7,789 nt of DNA from Actinomycetota bacterium (lineage in GTDB: Bacteria; Actinomycetota; Actinomycetes; S36-B12; UBA10799): the NCBI GenBank assembly GCA_003452655.1, contig DMNR01000425.1, positions 1 through 7,789 on the forward strand, given 5' to 3'. Shown here in pieces: positions 6,012 to 7,789 of the stretch. The position numbers and the translations under genes were made by a program. Numbering within the stretch: the first letter of the stretch is position 1; the number at the start of each line of letters is the position of its first letter. Under the pieces are notes generated by a model. It was not told the origin of the DNA, searched no databases, and was given only the letters and a program-made list of their open reading frames with translations.

Positions 6012-7789
6012 ATGGCCGAGCAAGTGGGTGATCCGCGGCGATCGACGGTCTCCGAGAGTCACCTTCAACAACTGTTGACGTTCTCCGCTGATGTCATTTT
6101 TGACATTGCACCAGACAACACTTATCGGTGGGTGACTCCGTCCGTCACGGATCTTCTCGGCTGGAGTCCGGACGAGTTGGTTGGAATGACTGGGGCCGAC
6201 CTATGGCATCCCGATGACGCACCACTTCTAAGTGCGGCCCGGGAGAATCCAATCGGCGGATATGCCAGCGTGCGCCGGTTTCGGATGAAGACCCGCTCTG
6301 GGACATTCCGCTGGGTCTCCGGTTCGTCAAACGAGATTCGCATCAACGGGGAGTTGCTGGGTCGCGTTGCGGCAATCCGCGATGCGGAGGAGCAGATGGC
6401 AGCGGAGAGCGACCTGCGTGCGTCAGAACAGCACTACCGAATGTTGGCGGAGAACGCATCCGATGTGATCGCGCGGGCGTCACCGGACGGCACGATTGAA
6501 TGGATCTCGCCGTCCGTTACGCGGATGCTCGGTTGGAGACCAGAAGAGATGACTGGCAAGCCAATCTTCGGATTCCTAAATCCGGAAGATATGCCGGCGA
6601 TCCAGGAAGCACAGGCTCGCATTCGAGATGGTGAGGCGTTGAACTTTGATGCTCGAATTCGCACGTCTGACGGGAGCTATCGGTGGGTCGCCTCACAAGT
6701 ACGCCCCGTTTTTGACCGTTCTGGAGCACTGACAGCTCGGGTAGCCGGTTGGCGAGATATTCACGAGAGGAAGCAAGCGTCTGAAGCGCTTGCGATCAGC
6801 GAAGACTTGTTCCGAACTGCGATGGACGGCAGTGCAATTGGGACCTGTCTTGTGGCTGCCGATGGCAGCTTCATGCGAGTGAACCTAGCCCTAAGTGAAA
6901 TGCTGGGACGGTCACAAGAACAACTGATGGAGATGACGTGGCAGGAGATCACTCACCCTGAGGATCTAAATGTTGACCAAGAACTCGTCGACCAAATTCT
7001 GCGCGGCGAACGCGACCGTTATCGCCTACGGAAGCGGTACCTGCGGCCGGACAAAGAGGTCGTTTGGGGAGATCTTTCGGTCGCCTGCTGCAGGAACTCC
7101 GATGGCAGCGTGCGCAACTTCGTTTCCCAAATCGTTGACATCACCGAGTTGAAGCGTGTCACTGATGCTGCTCAGGCGGCTGAGCATCGCTACAAACTTA
7201 TGGCATCGAATGCTTCGGATGTTGTTTTCATGGCTGGCCCTGACCGCGTCATCAGGTGGGTTTCGCCGACAGTCACTCGCAGCCTTGGATGGAGCCCCGA
7301 CGAACTAGTGGGAACAGTCGCCGCAGACCTCGTGCACGCTGCCGATCGGGAGGATGTCCAAGAGTCAATCCGACATCTCTATTCGGATGAGCCGGGAGAC
7401 AATGCGGTGGACTTCCGGATGCGGTGGCGAACGCGTACGGGGACCTACCGCTGGATGCTCGGAACTGGCACGCGGGTCATGTCCGCGTCCGGCACCTTGG
7501 AATATGTCGTCGCCGGCCTCCGCGATATCACCGAAGAAGTGGCTGCCCGCGAGTATCTTTCCCGCGTCCTCAGTGCGCAGGTCGATCCCACCTTCATCTT
7601 GACTCCCGTCCGGGATGAAGTCGGACAAATTGTGGATCTTGTGTACACAGACCTGAATCCGGCGGCATGTTCCTACCTGCACTCCAGCCGAGAAGCAGTT
7701 CTCAACCGCACCGTATTCGAGCTTTTCGGGGGCGAACCATCAGTGAACCTCCTGCGTTGGTGCAGCTCAGCGCTTGCAACCGATGCTCC
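6012..7789 (+). CDS. Multi-PAS sensory protein, C-terminus beyond the window
   Basis: The frame stays open from ATG 6012 to the window end (592 complete codons), so the gene is partial at its 3' end. It is a tandem array of PAS sensor domains: about residues 15-130, 138-258, 262-385, 390-510 and a partial fifth from about 515. Modules 1, 2 and 4 share a Trp-Val/Ile-x-Pro-Ser/Thr-Val-Thr-x-x-Leu-Gly-Trp-x-Pro-Asp/Glu-Glu signature, with the first Trp at 40, 164 and 416. Module 3 is a different subtype (DGSFMRVN, SEMLGRS, ITHPEDL). PAC-type endings are visible as WRDIHERK, IVDITELKR and GLRDITEE. No signal peptide or membrane span occurs in the visible part, so it looks cytosolic. The output domain is not visible; GGDEF/EAL, a histidine kinase or a PP2C phosphatase are all possible. 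The ribosome binding site is weak. The gene is divergent from the small gene starting at 5921. Confidence 0.9.
   Translation, partial: MAEQVGDPRRSTVSESHLQQLLTFSADVIFDIAPDNTYRWVTPSVTDLLGWSPDELVGMTGADLWHPDDAPLLSAARENPIGGYASVRRFRMKTRSGTFRWVSGSSNEIRINGELLGRVAAIRDAEEQMAAESDLRASEQHYRMLAENASDVIARASPDGTIEWISPSVTRMLGWRPEEMTGKPIFGFLNPEDMPAIQEAQARIRDGEALNFDARIRTSDGSYRWVASQVRPVFDRSGALTARVAGWRDIHERKQASEALAISEDLFRTAMDGSAIGTCLVAADGSFMRVNLALSEMLGRSQEQLMEMTWQEITHPEDLNVDQELVDQILRGERDRYRLRKRYLRPDKEVVWGDLSVACCRNSDGSVRNFVSQIVDITELKRVTDAAQAAEHRYKLMASNASDVVFMAGPDRVIRWVSPTVTRSLGWSPDELVGTVAADLVHAADREDVQESIRHLYSDEPGDNAVDFRMRWRTRTGTYRWMLGTGTRVMSASGTLEYVVAGLRDITEEVAAREYLSRVLSAQVDPTFILTPVRDEVGQIVDLVYTDLNPAACSYLHSSREAVLNRTVFELFGGEPSVNLLRWCSSALATDA

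Overview
The window looks like a chromosomal segment of a moderately high-GC actinobacterium. The evidence is frequent GTG starts, GC-rich third codon positions, and several proteins that resemble actinobacterial families: a secreted mini-protein with a paired-Cys basic module, a YciO-type Sua5 homologue, a DUF1905 protein and a DUF6191-like small protein. I cannot name a genus. No rRNA, tRNA, CRISPR array, transposase or phage gene was seen, and the content reads as ordinary housekeeping and sensory genes separated by unusually structured intergenic DNA.

Layout. Positions 1-293 hold no convincing gene but end in a strong near-perfect hairpin (236-267), which precedes a 90-aa secreted protein (294-566, +). 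Positions 567-876 appear non-coding, with one hairpin near 616-639. Two minus-strand genes follow: an unrecognised protein (877-1476) and, upstream of it in transcription order, a yciO-like gene (1699-2319). The 222 bases between them contain three inverted repeats, two of which are mutually exclusive. Divergent from yciO is a ten-TM transporter of the TDT/SLAC1/TehA family (2483-3580, +). A tiny HicA-like or decayed ORF (3680-3835) then sits 12 bases before a class-3-type aldehyde dehydrogenase (3848-5251, +). The ALDH gene ends in tandem hairpins, followed by a DUF1905 gene (5336-5629, +) that converges on a 77-aa DUF6191-like gene (5688-5921, -). Divergent from that small gene, a large multi-PAS sensory protein starts at 6012 and runs off the right edge. 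It carries at least four complete PAS modules and part of a fifth, and its output domain lies outside the window.

How the genes relate. There is no clear multi-gene pathway. The ALDH gene has its own ribosome binding site and may be co-expressed with the small ORF ahead of it. The PAS protein is probably a signalling enzyme, such as a cyclic-di-GMP enzyme, kinase or phosphatase, but its output cannot be seen. I found no strong evidence for a new defence or mobile system. The items most worth checking are the RNA-like structures at 236-267 and 1544-1639, the HicA-like ORF and the PAS array.
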